Positions 9,878 to 18,539 of a DNA stretch of 30,505 nt are shown here, in pieces (within the stretch, counting starts at the first letter, position 1; each line of letters starts with the position of its first letter). Under the pieces are notes generated by a model. The model saw only the letters and a list, made by a program, of their open reading frames with translations. It was not told the DNA's origin and ran no database searches. The DNA is taken from NCBI GenBank assembly GCA_003427395.1, contig BFEA01000428.1, positions 398,909 to 429,413 on the forward strand. Reading direction: 5' to 3'. Position numbers and translations under genes: made by a program. The stretch is from Chara braunii (Eukaryota > Streptophyta > Charophyceae > Charales > Characeae).

Positions 9878-9897
9878 AGTCCGAGATATCTCGGACT
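9878..9897. repeat. Perfect 20-bp palindrome
   Basis: AGTCCGAGATATCTCGGACT equals its own reverse complement. Related, less perfect versions are at 8799-8824, about 9336-9356 and 10037-10050 within the same tract. This suggests a recurring palindromic module rather than a single chance event. Confidence 0.9.
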
Positions 9898-11284
9898 AGT
9901 TAGGCATGAGAAAATGGAGCCTCAAGAGGCTCAACATAAGAAAAAGGCTGCCTAAAGGAAATCGGAGCAAAGAGGGTTTAAAATTGGGACTAACGGAGAC
10001 AAAATGTAGCCTCCTAGGAGCATGCGGGTGCCATTGCTGAAATCCGAGATATAATGGCCAAGTACCAGGCATGAACCTGGCCATGAATGAGGTCCCAAGG
10101 CCTAGAAAGAGGGTGCGCAACTATTTGACACTTGGCATTACTGAAATAAAAGAAAAAGAAAGAAAAATAAGAGAAAATGGAGGGAGAATGCGACAAAAAA
10201 CGAGAAAATAGTGGAGGAGAGTGTGCCGGCCTATTGGGACCTGCACAGTAGGGCTGGCAGGTCCCAACTGTAACCTCATGCTCCTAGAATGAGGTAGGGC
10301 AATCCGGATTGCAGGCCACAAAATCTGAATTAAAGAGAAGAAAATGAGAGAAAATGCAAAAAAGAAATGGTCGGTTTCGTTTTGGACCACTAATCTAAGA
10401 TCAGATCTCATGGTGGACAGGAACTAGCCGTTTTTTGTGGGCCAACCAAAAACAGTTATCTCCGGAATGAGATGGCTGCCCAAAAGGGAAAGAAACAAAA
10501 GAGGGAAAGAGACAAAACTGTGAGCATTTGGCCCAAAAAGAGAGTCAGATGCACAAAAAATTAAAAAAGTGGACTTAGGGGCTCAAATTTGAAGCAAGGG
10601 CTACTTGGAGGTGACACGGAATATTGTTGGCATTGGATCTTAGCCGGATCCAAGGCTGAAAATGCACCGCTGCATGACAAAATATCTCGGCCTACCCAAA
10701 ATGGGGTAGAAACTGAAAAAATCGAGAAAAAGGTCCACTAGGTTTTTTTCTCTCAAGTAAAGTTGCCCCTTGGGCATTAGGACCCAAGGAGGCAACATTT
10801 TTGAAGTGAAAAGGAGACCAAAGGAGGTCAAGAGGCAATCCGAGTTGGTACCAACTACTCGGACTGCATGTACTTGGCCAAAATGAGGCCCGGGTACCTT
10901 CGGAAGGGCCTAGTGGGGGAATTTTGCCTTGGGGGTACCTCGTTTCACCTCAAGGCACATGGGGAGGCCCATGGGCTAGTCGGACTGCTGGTTTCAGCCT
11001 ACATAAGCTGGGAGTTCAGTCCGCCATATTCACAATTGCATGAGGAGTGCCCATACTGCCCAAGTGAGCTCATGGGAGCACTCTTTCACTTGGAGAGAGG
11101 AGAGGGGAACCCATGCAAGTGTGGGAGCTTAGAGGAGACTATGAGCTAGGGAGAGGAGTTTTAGAGGCTAGTGGTAGTGAGGCTGGCAATGGGGAGGTGC
11201 TCCGCCATAGCCCCCAGGGTGTGAGGAGGAGAGAGAGGCTAGAGGGAGTCTCATTTGTCCTCCTAGAGGGGAGGACTCCATAAC

Positions 11285-13035
11285 CATGGTTTTGTACACA
11301 ACAGAAAGCAAAGTGATTGGTCTATAGTTCCTGATGTTTGTTTTATCTCATTTTTTACGTAGGAGAGTGAGAATGCCTTGACCACAAATTCCCCCATCAG
11401 ACCTGATTCTTGTATTGAATCATAGAACTCCATCAGATCTTATGCGAAAACTGGTCATATGGCTTCCCAAAATTCTTTAGGAAGTTCATCTATTCCTGGA
11501 GTTTTGTCCTCATCCATTTGTAGAAGTGTTGTCCATATTTCATCCAGACTTAAGGACCCCTCAAGAATATCTTTCTGTTCCTGAGAAAGAGCCTGTGTCA
11601 TGGGTTGTAGGAAATTGGTTATTGCTATATTATCTTCCCTTCTCATTTCCGGATCCTTGGAGGAGGAAAAATATTTTTTGTAAAAATCATAAGCTATTTT
11701 AAGACTACCTGCAGACGAGGACGACAAACAAGGATCAGACCCCCCTGGGTCCAAAAATCCTTCAATAAAGGAACGTCGAGATCGTGATCGAGCTATTGCA
11801 AAAAATGAAGCATCAATTTGACCCTCTGTCACAAACTTTGCTAGTTTGTCTCTGATTAAATGTCCTTGCCAACGATGTTGTGCAAAGGATAGCAGTTGAT
11901 TCTTAAGATCCTGAATATCGACTGGGTGAGAAAAATTATCAGGTTGATTAGTTAGTTCGTAATTACGAATTTGTTCTTGAAGATTCAATTCTTGTAAATA
12001 TTTGTTTTTAGCTTGAAGTTTCGAAAATTCATTGCATTTTGGCTATCAATGCGATACCATTGTTAAACCATTCTTCATACGAATTATGTCTATTTCTGGT
12101 GGTGTGCCAAAATTCCCAAACATATTTTATGTATTGTTTAAACCGACCTTGTGTTAACAATGATGTATTTAATTTGTAAAATCCCCTCCCCTGATCCGGT
12201 TTCTTCCTGAAGGCCAGAAGGGCTACACACATTTTGTGATTCGCCCCTAGTCATGGACTCTGAGGAAAGATAGCGGCCCATAGTAGGGCCCTATCTAAAT
12301 CTTGTGACATAAGAATCAAATCTATTTTAGAGCGAGATTGAAGTGGTGATCCGCTATTACGAATACATGTAAATAAACGCTCCTGCGGAAAAATCCTTCG
12401 ATACGTATCGAATAGGTGTTCCCCTTCACATAGTGAGTTTATTATTATTTCATCCACTTCTACATATGCTGGACAGGGGGAAGGTAATTTCCAGCGATCC
12501 AACCACCTATCCGGGGCCGCATTAAAATCACCGGCCATGATAACAGGAATTCTGTCCGAGATTTGAGTTCTGATTTCCTGAAAAAAATTCACCCTTTCCT
12601 GAACATCATTAGGGTCATATACATTAATCACACAAATTACTTCCAATTCTATCATAATCATTGCTGAAACCCACCTGCCTTGATTTTTATCTGCTGTCCA
12701 TTGTATGGTTTCCGCCCTTGAGTCTGGTGGGATCCATATGGTCACCCCTCCCGAACTGCTTCTTGGGGCCGGAGAATGAAGTTTAGTATGCGGCCAAGCT
12801 AAGTTATGTGCTCTCATATGTATGTGAGACTCCGTGAGGTGAGTTTCTTGTATGCAAATTAGATCTGGCCACGTACGTCCCCCACACCTTTCAATTGTTC
12901 TACCAGTGCTCTCCTTTTTTCCCCATCTGCCGTGGCTAGTCCGTTCACATTCAGGGACCTAATATCCAAATCTGCTATCTGCGTAGCTCTGTGCCAAGCT
13001 CGATTTTTCCCATAGAATGCTTGCAAAGCCTCCAT
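11285..13035 (-). pseudogene. LINE copy A ORF2: endonuclease and start of RT
   Basis: ORF2 starts at ATG 13035-13033, 43 nt after the ORF1 stop, matching the spacing in copy B. Endonuclease motifs are SLNVNGL, QETHL (catalytic Glu), a YDPND segment, AGDFNAAPDR, SRSKIDLILMSQD and, near 12240, the region for the final Asp-His. All the acidic residues of an APE-type LINE endonuclease can be read, across frameshifts near 12890 and 12240. Then come a linker (QLLSFAQHRWQGHLIRDKL), EIWTTLLQMDEDKTPGIDELPKEFW and the first RT block in two frames (MGEFV, then a frame with RNYRPITLLSVVYK). Stops in the RT start are TGA 11457-11455 (former TGG by comparison with B) and a nearby TAA. No RT catalytic motif remains. 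Confidence 0.88.
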
Positions 13036-13078
13036 AGCTCCCTGATGTAGAATTGTTCACCCCACTTGTCCTTTAGAT

Positions 13079-14380
13079 CTATAACCGGCTCCAGGTACCC
13101 TTCTCAAAATCTGAAGAAGAAAGAAGGATTCCTCTTCTTAATATTGAGCAACAAAAGGATACTACATCTGTCACCGACCAGACTGAGTTAGCCTTGATCT
13201 TGAGGCATTGCAGGTCGAGCAAGGAAGAGTGTGAAAACCATTTGAGGCCCGCCTCTTTCTGATCCTCAAAGCGGACAAAAATATCCCTTTTGGCCATTTG
13301 TGCCTTTTCGCCTGTCTCCGTAAGAGTCGCTTGAGGACCAGCATCATAATGCTTTGATAAAAAATCATGTGAGTCCCTTTTAAACGTTCGGTTATTGGCA
13401 CTCTGATATTCCACATAAGTTGTCCAACCTCTCAGAGTTATGCCCCCGTACTGATCTTGCCCTATTGGGGATAGCCCTATTTCCCATTTCCCACTCCTTT
13501 TTCGTATCGGGACAACCAGGTTACCCTTCAGTGTCTGTGATCTAACTGACTGCCCTCTTTCTACAACATGTCTCAATTTCTGTCTTTTGCCTGCTTCTTG
13601 TGAAACCGGTGTAGGAAAGGAGACTAGACCTTCCTTGTTGTGTTGTGAAAGGCGAACTAAATCTGTCACTTGAAAAGAGAGCACCAGCTGTTGTGTCTGT
13701 GTTTGCTGTTGACTCTCTTCCCCTACTCATTGAGAGAGTTCCTGGTCCAATTGCAGTTGCTGTGCCTGTTGGGGCTGCTGCTGATTGATGCTCTGAGGGA
13801 TAAGGTCCCGCGTCTGCTGTTGTGGTTGTTGTATGGACTGCTGAGGCTCCATTTCCTGCTCTTGTAGCATTCTTTCAGCCCCCCCCTGTTGAAATGGAAC
13901 CCCTTCCCTCCCCATCATTCCATGACTTTGAAGATTAAGATCCTCTGAGAGATCCACTTCTCTGTGATTCTCTTCCCCCATAGTCATGCTTTCCTTTCCT
14001 ATCTGTGTAGGAGGGGCTTCCATAATCAATAATTTTTCTGTAATTATTAATACTTCTTTTCTAGCAGTTTGTGTTACTTCGGGATCTGTCTCTCCTACCC
14101 TCCCCCCCTCATCCTTCCTTCCTGTCTGTCTTTCCTGTCCCAACACATCCCTGCTATAGTCATTGGTTACTTCCCGAACCGCCGCCGTATCCACCACCAC
14201 CATTGCTAAAGTCCCCTCATCACTAGTTTGAGGGATGGCACAGGGGGGATCCTGCCAATCAGATTGAAGAGTGGGGAGATCAGAGTCTCTCTACACACTG
14301 ACATCCACTTCTACGATCACTTGTGGATTTACAAGATCTTTCGGGGGCTTAGACAACGGCAGGAAAAGAGGTTACCAGAG
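13079..14380 (-). pseudogene. LINE copy A ORF1, C-terminal part
   Basis: One frame runs from about 14380 to the TAG at 13081-13079, interrupted by TAA near 14372, TAG near 14292 and TGA at 13729-13727. The upstream part is acidic and then Gln-rich (QQPQQQ and QQQPQQAQQLQ near 13740-13830). The last 150 residues form a conserved domain (LVVPIRKRSGKWEIGLSPIG, DQYGGITLRGWTTYVEYQ, TFKRD, KRDIFVRFEDQKEAGLKW, ending WSRL) that matches the end of copy B ORF1 without gaps. The codon for the Gln in TYVEYQ is CAG; copy B has TAG there. The function of this domain is unknown to me. Confidence 0.82.
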
Positions 14381-14399
14381 ATGGTGTAAGGAGGGGCCA

Positions 14400-15020
14400 A
14401 GATTCCATGGGATCAAGAAGAACAAGTGAGTGTGAAAGGAGGGAGAAGAAGACAGTTACAGCTTAGCGGCGAAGGCATGAAGAGGGAGGATGAAGTGTGT
14501 GGGGAAAGATTGCATGCAAAATCGCACGTGCAGCAACGCATTCATGGAAAGCGTAAAGGAACCAAAACAGTTACGCAAAATGTCAGTGAAGCTGCCCCTG
14601 ATTCCTACAGCGAAATTGAAATTCAAAACTCTGAAGAGAAATTCCACACGCTCTCGCTAAGGCGTGCAAAATCCTACGTTTATTCCTGTTCATCAACAAA
14701 ATTTCACACGGCTTGGCAGGACTAGTCCGAAAATCACAGACAAAAAGAAGGGATTCGATGGAAAGGGTCTCATCAATACACCCGTGAATTCAAAAATAAC
14801 TTTGAAAAGAATTCCCCGCGCGCAAAATCCTACAGCTCCTTCACAGAAAAAATGAAATCCGCACAAACGAGGGTAAAACCAAAAATTGTAAAGAAGATGA
14901 AATATGGACTCTGAAAAGAAAATGAATTAACCGATGCAAGCCACCGACCTATACCCCACCAAAGACAAAACCTGAAGAATTGTGTGGGAATGCCAAAACA
15001 CATTCTAAAACATAGAGTAC
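14400..15020. other. Unassigned sequence upstream of LINE copy A
   Basis: No gene is recognised. The sequence is A-rich on the plus strand. The phrase GCAAAATCCTAC appears at about 14667 and 14822, in similar surroundings, suggesting an internal repeat. Short plus-strand ORFs (14426-14725, 14664-14855) have no recognisable motifs. Since it lies at the 5' side of the minus-strand LINE it may be element-derived or host flank; I cannot tell which. Confidence 0.35.
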
Positions 15021-15025
15021 AACCC

Positions 15026-15178
15026 CTTTAAACTGCCAGTACCTTTCCCATATGTTGGCCGCGGGTCCTGCAAGCCAACGATTCGGGATGAATCTGACCG
15101 CCACACGAGGCCAGCGCCGGCCTCCATGTTAACCGGCGGGCTTTTTTTTTTGGCTGGGAAAGGTATTGGCGGTTTAAG
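15026..15178. repeat. Small inverted-repeat element (MITE-like)
   Basis: The left arm 15026-15050 and right arm 15155-15178 are inverted copies: CTTTAAACTGCCAGTACCTTTCCCA against CTTAAACCGCCAATACCTTTCCCA after reverse complementing, with two substitutions and one indel. The ~104-bp interior is GC-rich and non-coding and contains a T9 run at 15142-15151. The element lies immediately upstream of the LINE 3' fragment at 15210. I see no clear target-site duplication outside the arms, so its mobility is inferred only from the terminal inverted repeat. Confidence 0.5.
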
Positions 15179-15209
15179 AACAGGAAAAAGAAAAGGGGCT
15201 CAGGAACTG

Positions 15210-15816
15210 GTTCGTGCATGTACGCTTGCTCACAGCCCATTCGTTTTTGACTTGGAGATGGTGCGGCCAGATCTGGAGGCAGACGGTCCCAGATAGACTG
15301 CGGCCGTGGAAGTGGAGAACGATTCTGCTGGGCTATAATCCAGAGATGCTGATGGACACCTTTTTGGGTAACATGTTCCGCCTGGGAAGGAGAACGGTTT
15401 TATGGGTCTTTTGGTGCCAAAGGTGTGCCCTGGCCTTAGAAGGAGCCAGGGTGGAAGGAGAGGATAGGGTGGAGCAGATTAACCAGCATGTACAAATACA
15501 GCTCATGTGGGAATGGCAAAGGGTGAAGCGAACGTTGGAGTAGCTTCACAGGCGGAAGGATATGGACTCCAGGATTACCCAGTTTTGCAGGGATTGGTTG
15601 GGCGGGGATCCGGGGGAGTGGATCACGCATGTGAACTGGTCAGGGGACAGGGCAGGGGGAAATGATGGGGAAGACGGTCAGATGGGTGTGGCCCGAGATT
15701 ACCGACTCATTTTCAAGGATTGGGCTAAAGTTGATCCTAGCATACCTCGGAGAACAGCAGAAGACCTCCCGGATCTGTTCCCTCTGCATCCCTTAGCCCT
15801 AGAAGTACGCCTCTGA
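15210..15816 (+). pseudogene. LINE copy C: 3' end of ORF2
   Basis: The frame from 15214 includes WKWRTILLGYNPEM, FRLGRRTVLWVFWCQRC and a region rich in charged residues. After an in-frame TAG (15541-15543) it continues with DSRITQFCRDWLGGDPGEWI, DYRLIFKDWAKVDPSIPRRT and LFPLHPLALEVRL, ending in TGA (15814-15816). It aligns with copy B at 29150-29669 (WEWRALLLGQWNP, FNLGRKAIIWAIWQKRC, LQFNDWIDIHPGEFLRDT, FPPSELALVEP). Only the last ~200 residues remain, as expected of a strongly 5'-truncated LINE insertion. It belongs to a different, diverged subfamily, and it sits head-to-head with copy A. Confidence 0.8.
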
Positions 15817-17129
15817 GGAACAGGGATTGGATATGGAACTCCAGCAGCTGGTATGAAATTACTAAATTAGAGGCAGGGAGGAGGACCGGTGCCCCCGGTT
15901 CTTGTCCCTTCCCCCCAAACCGAGATCAGCCGAAGATGAGTGTTGTACATTGTTCAAGTTTTCTTAGTTTCCTCCAGCCAAAGCCAGGTAAAGGCCCCAT
16001 TGGTTTTGCTCTTTTCCTTTTCTCGTTGAAGTAATGGGACGCTGCACCCAGTTTCCAGCAGGTGCAGCTCCCCACAAACGGAAAGGAGCCATCTGTGGGG
16101 GTGCTACCTGACGGTGCTCATATCACCTTGGGTAGCACTACCCACGGATGTTTTTGAAAAAAAAAAAAGGGCTTTGTGACTTTGGACTTTTCTGTCAGGT
16201 ACCGGGTCTGACTCCTCATGACCTATGTTGCTTCAACTACTTGATCCTACCAGACCTAAGGGACTACGAACGAGTGACTCGACCACTGGGGCTGCCATAG
16301 GACCGGGACTGGGTACACTGACACAGCGTGAAGTTCTTGCACTCACGCCAGCGTAATTTTGTGGTTGTCCGAGAACGATCCAACTTTTCTACCTTGTTCC
16401 TGGTGAGGGACCGGGAGGCCCACGGCCATTTTCCCAGACCAGGAACACACTTGGTTCCACGTGTGCTCTCTTTTATTCAGCATTTATTATATTTGCTGTC
16501 TGTGGTCTGGTCCATTTGTCTGTTTCATTTTTTGTCTGTTCCAGTTGTGCCAATTGGACTTTCCTCAGAGTCCCTGTTTGGACCTGAGGACCATGTTTAG
16601 CCCCAGGTAGGCTAAGTTCGTGTCCGTCCATAGTGAGGAGGTTCCTGCTGCATCAGCAGGATTGCCTGGACATCGGGTAGAGACCCAGGCAGGCTGTTTT
16701 TGAGGCCAGGCCACTGGGCCACGACTCGAACCGGCAATCAGGGAAATCGATCGGGTACCAGATCCAATGGTCCTGATCAGAGGCCGAGGACTGCCCAGCC
16801 AGGTCCAGCACTATATAGCCGGGCCAGTCCTCTGGACCAGTGCATTGAGTAGTTCCCACTGTGTGGGCGTCATGCTGCTGGATTGAGCGCTGAGTTAGGA
16901 GTAGAGGTAGAGGTATAGGAGGTAGAGATGAGGAGAGGGGAGTCAGCAGCCATAGCTGCCAGGTGTAGCGGACTTACCTGGGTGCCACCAAAGCTGGGCC
17001 TTCTCCAGCGACCTGCAGCACAGACAGCACACCTCAGCCGGTCAGTACATGGCATCAGGATTCTGCAGGTGAGGCAGGCGACAGAGGAGAGATCGACATC
17101 TGCTTCTTCATCCTGTCTCTAACCTCCAT
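15817..17129. other. LTR-like mosaic without genes
   Basis: No coding region is convincing. After the LINE 3' end come a conserved hairpin core (16036-16060), an A12 run (about 16158-16169), and an inverted repeat of TGTTCCTGGT (16395-16404) with ACCAGGAACA (16438-16447). A tight hairpin TCCTGCTG-CAT-CAGCAGGA lies at 16643-16661, and a TATA-like ACTATATAGCCGGG at about 16809-16822. The TATA context resembles ACTATATAAGCGGG in the LTR at 30165, so 16600-17100 may contain a plus-oriented LTR promoter and U5, but the ends cannot be fixed. Confidence 0.4.
16036..16060 (+). repeat. Dispersed hairpin core, copy 1
   Basis: GGGACGCTG, a short pyrimidine-flanked loop, then CCAGCA. This is one of four copies of a GGGACGCTGNGCCCGGTTCCCAGC-like module in the window. 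In this copy the stem is reduced to GCTG/CAGC. It is followed by GCTCCCCAC, a flank shared with copy 3 (18365-18388, opposite strand). Confidence 0.6.
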
Positions 17130-17211
17130 ATTTTTTTTAATTTTTTTTATAGGGGCCCAGTGCCCAAGGCTTGTATTGATATTTGAGAACATTGAGGCCG
17201 GGGTCCTCACA
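17130..17211 (-). repeat. LTR head fragment (5' end of a minus-strand LTR)
   Basis: Read on the minus strand from 17211 it starts TGTGAGGACCCCGGCCTCAA, continues with a CCTTGGGCACTGGGCCC motif, then an A-rich run. The first 75 bases match the LTR at 29946-30010 (plus): identical TGTGAGGACCCCGGCCTCAA, AATATCAA and CCTTGGGCACTGRGCCC. Outside it, GGGGTAGAC abuts the head here, as CGGGTAGAC does at 29946, so the flanking internal sequence is shared too. This is either a solo LTR edge or a fragment of an inverted element. Confidence 0.7.
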
Positions 17212-17762
17212 GTCTACCCCGAGTAACCAACATATGATGATGAGGATGATGATGAGGATGATGATGATGATGCTAAAACCCGATGATTTTGGAATCATGA
17301 TCTGACCAGTCACACTCTTTAGCCAATTAAGGAAGAGTGATCAGGAAGGCTAATCAGAATGTTCTCTACTCAGACCTACAACATGGAACCCTATCCTAAT
17401 TCCAGGTATTTCTACCGATTCCAGCAATTATCATCTGATGTTGTGTTGTGTATCAATCCCACCTCTACCCAGTCTCACACCCTCTATTTAGCTAAGTTAT
17501 AGGGCAGCGCTACCCGCCCCAGCTCCGACCATCGTCGGCAGGATTGTTACCGTCGGTCAAATTAGTGGACTGCCTTCCTCCCTCAGCAATCCCCAGATCT
17601 CTCTACAAGACCTCAAGCTCCTAATAGTTTAGGTTACAGGGCCATGCCCGAGCACCGGTCAGCGTCGTTCTGGCATCAACTCAACCTAGGCAAGTGCACA
17701 TTCACAATTCAATCAGACAAGCAGCAAAATTGATAATAATACCTAAAAATAAAGGATTTGAT
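17212..17762. other. Repeat-derived spacer between LTR fragments
   Basis: No gene seen. It begins with the GGGGTAGAC flank and a GAT microsatellite. The part 17461-17700 shares ordered words with the LTR at about 30240-30410 (TGCCTTCCTCCCTC, a TAGGTTACAGGG / AGGTTACAGGG block, and TAGGGCA/AGGGCA), so it probably derives from the R-U5 part of the same LTR family in plus orientation. Confidence 0.45.
17233..17273. repeat. (GAT)n microsatellite
   Basis: About 13 trinucleotide units, ATGATG with two GAGGAT interruptions. Simple repeat; no coding frame uses it. Confidence 0.9.
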
Positions 17763-17823
17763 TTTTTTTTTTGAGAAGTTACATCTTAATATTCCATAAG
17801 AGTTCGAGGCCGGGGACCTCACA
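17763..17823 (-). repeat. LTR head fragment, second family member
   Basis: On the minus strand it starts at 17823 with TGTGAGGTCCCCGGCCTCGA and runs to an A-rich stretch (17762-17772 T-run on plus). It is preceded by CCGGGTCGAAT, similar to the flanks at 17211 and 29946. It keeps the GAGG...CCTC mini-hairpin of the LTR head. Farther upstream on the same strand lies a copy of the dispersed hairpin core (17854-17878), as also seen before the 29946 LTR. Confidence 0.6.
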
Positions 17824-17853
17824 ATTCGACCCGGAAGTACGACCCGAATCACT

Positions 17854-17878
17854 GCTGGAAAACGGGTCCAGCGTTCCC
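17854..17878 (-). repeat. Dispersed hairpin core, copy 2
   Basis: The plus strand shows GCTGG, AAAACGGGT, CCAGC, GTTCCC: a 5-bp stem. It lies about 30 bp from an LTR head (17823), the same arrangement as copy 4 and the LTR head at 29946. Confidence 0.6.
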
Positions 17879-18364
17879 CTCGTTCTACTCTCCTATGCAT
17901 CAATCTCAGCCGAACTCCTACTTGAAAAAAACTTCTCAAAAGAAAGGGATATTACCTTGAAGCTCAGAAGGATTTGATTTAGTTGAGTCCCCAGCAGATG
18001 ACATATCTGATGAGGGTGGTGATGATAATGAATGACGTCAGTAGATATGGATTACATTACTCTTCCCCCCACTGTTCCTTCTCGCCCCTTGTTGCCTCCG
18101 CTGAAATGAACCTCCCTGATCAGTAGTCTTTTTTCAGCCCCAACCTGGGACAGTCCCACTTACAGCCGTACTCACCATTAGGTCCTACCGTTTCCCCCAA
18201 AGTATGACCCAATCAAGCTGTTGCCCTAATCTGCCACCTCTGGATTATCAGCCCCAGATTAACGGACTCCCCCATCTACTTCCACTCCTAACAGAGCATC
18301 ACTTCCCACCCTTTTTTTTTTTCTTTTTTTTTTAATGGGACAATATTCGTGGGGAGCAACACAT

Positions 18365-18388
18365 GCTGGGAACCGGGCCCAGCGTCCC
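18365..18388 (-). repeat. Dispersed hairpin core, copy 3
   Basis: The plus strand shows GCTGGG, AACCGGG, CCCAGC, GTCCC, a 6-bp stem with a 7-base loop. The adjacent GTGGGGAGC and a T-rich run (about 18310-18334) mirror copy 1 with its GCTCCCCAC and A12 run, so copies 1 and 3 belong to one subtype. Confidence 0.65.
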
Positions 18389-18439
18389 ATATAAAATGAT
18401 ACAAGAAATTTGGAATACCAGGGCCATTACCTGGCATCG

Positions 18440-18498
18440 GCTAAGAACAGTCGGCTAAGAACAATCTAAAAATTCCAGCTAGGAACAATCTGAGAACC
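18440..18498 (+). repeat. AACAATCTGAGAA repeats shared with the 30-kb LTR
   Basis: GGCTAAGAACA words and AACAATCTGAGAACC occur here and again in the LTR at 30027-30105 (AACAATCTGAGAACC, CAGCTAAGAGCAATCTAAGAA). This ties 18300-18500 to the same LTR family in plus orientation. The repeats are short and imperfect. Confidence 0.55.
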
Positions 18499-18539
18499 GA
18501 CGCGCGACTTGCGCCCGACGATCCGTAGCAGGCTTACGG

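Larger units (their letters stand above)
8448..10270 (+). repeat. Diverged tandem duplication, period about 1.24 kb
   Basis: Matching landmarks occur in the same order in two blocks. They are AAGTGGCGGGGAC (8448 and 9678), AAATAATT (8504 and 9727), the phrase GCACCRCTAGTGC (8561 and 9788), a CCGAGATAT palindrome motif (8799 and 10037), a GACACTT word before a GAAAGAAAA run (about 8890 and 10127), and a GGGAC...GTCCC hairpin (8957 and 10234). Offsets run from 1223 to 1277 bp, so the copies differ by indels. The duplication makes this a higher-order repeat, not unique sequence. Confidence 0.75.
7720..11280 (+). repeat. Purine-biased, hairpin-dense noncoding tract
   Basis: Over about 3.5 kb the plus strand is strongly rich in A and G, with only short unconvincing ORFs. 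Many short inverted repeats are visible. Examples are 8799-8824 (9-bp arms, loop 8), 8957-8980 (9-bp arms, loop 6), 9122-9167 (about 16-bp arms with an indel, loop 12), 9458-9478 (9-bp arms, loop 3), 9878-9897 (perfect 20-bp palindrome), 10234-10267 (11-bp arms, loop 12), 10299-10312 (14-bp palindrome), 10958-10973 (6-bp arms) and 11060-11093 (8-bp arms). The tract contains a minisatellite and a ~1.24-kb tandem duplication. It could be a noncoding transcript, a satellite or an unrecognised non-autonomous element. It ends where LINE copy A is broken off. Confidence 0.6.
11285..14400 (-). mobile_element. LINE copy A, lacking both ends
   Basis: On the minus strand this carries the last part of ORF1, the full endonuclease part of ORF2 and the start of RT. 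It is homologous to copy B (20960-29669) over the ORF1 C-terminal domain, endonuclease and early RT, by eye roughly two thirds identical in protein. RT sequence breaks off at about 11285, inside the segment matching LLTVVYKM of copy B, where the unrelated purine-rich tract begins. The 5' part of ORF1, including the CCHC knuckle, is missing above about 14400. LINEs are usually 5'-truncated; loss of the 3' half points to later deletion or recombination. Confidence 0.88.

Noticed and set aside
10121-10411. Hydrophobic minus-strand ORFs in the purine tract (membrane-like peptides)
   Set aside because: Phe/Leu/Ser runs are expected from the pyrimidine-rich complementary strand. No conserved start or homologue pattern.
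13670-13867. Leu-rich ORF on the plus strand opposite LINE copy A
   Set aside because: It is the antisense of the Gln-rich linker of ORF1 (CAG runs read as CTG Leu).
16328-16600. 90-codon plus-strand ORF with a hydrophobic stretch
   Set aside because: No recognised domain, overlaps an inverted repeat and lies in LTR-like mosaic sequence. Chance ORF is more likely.
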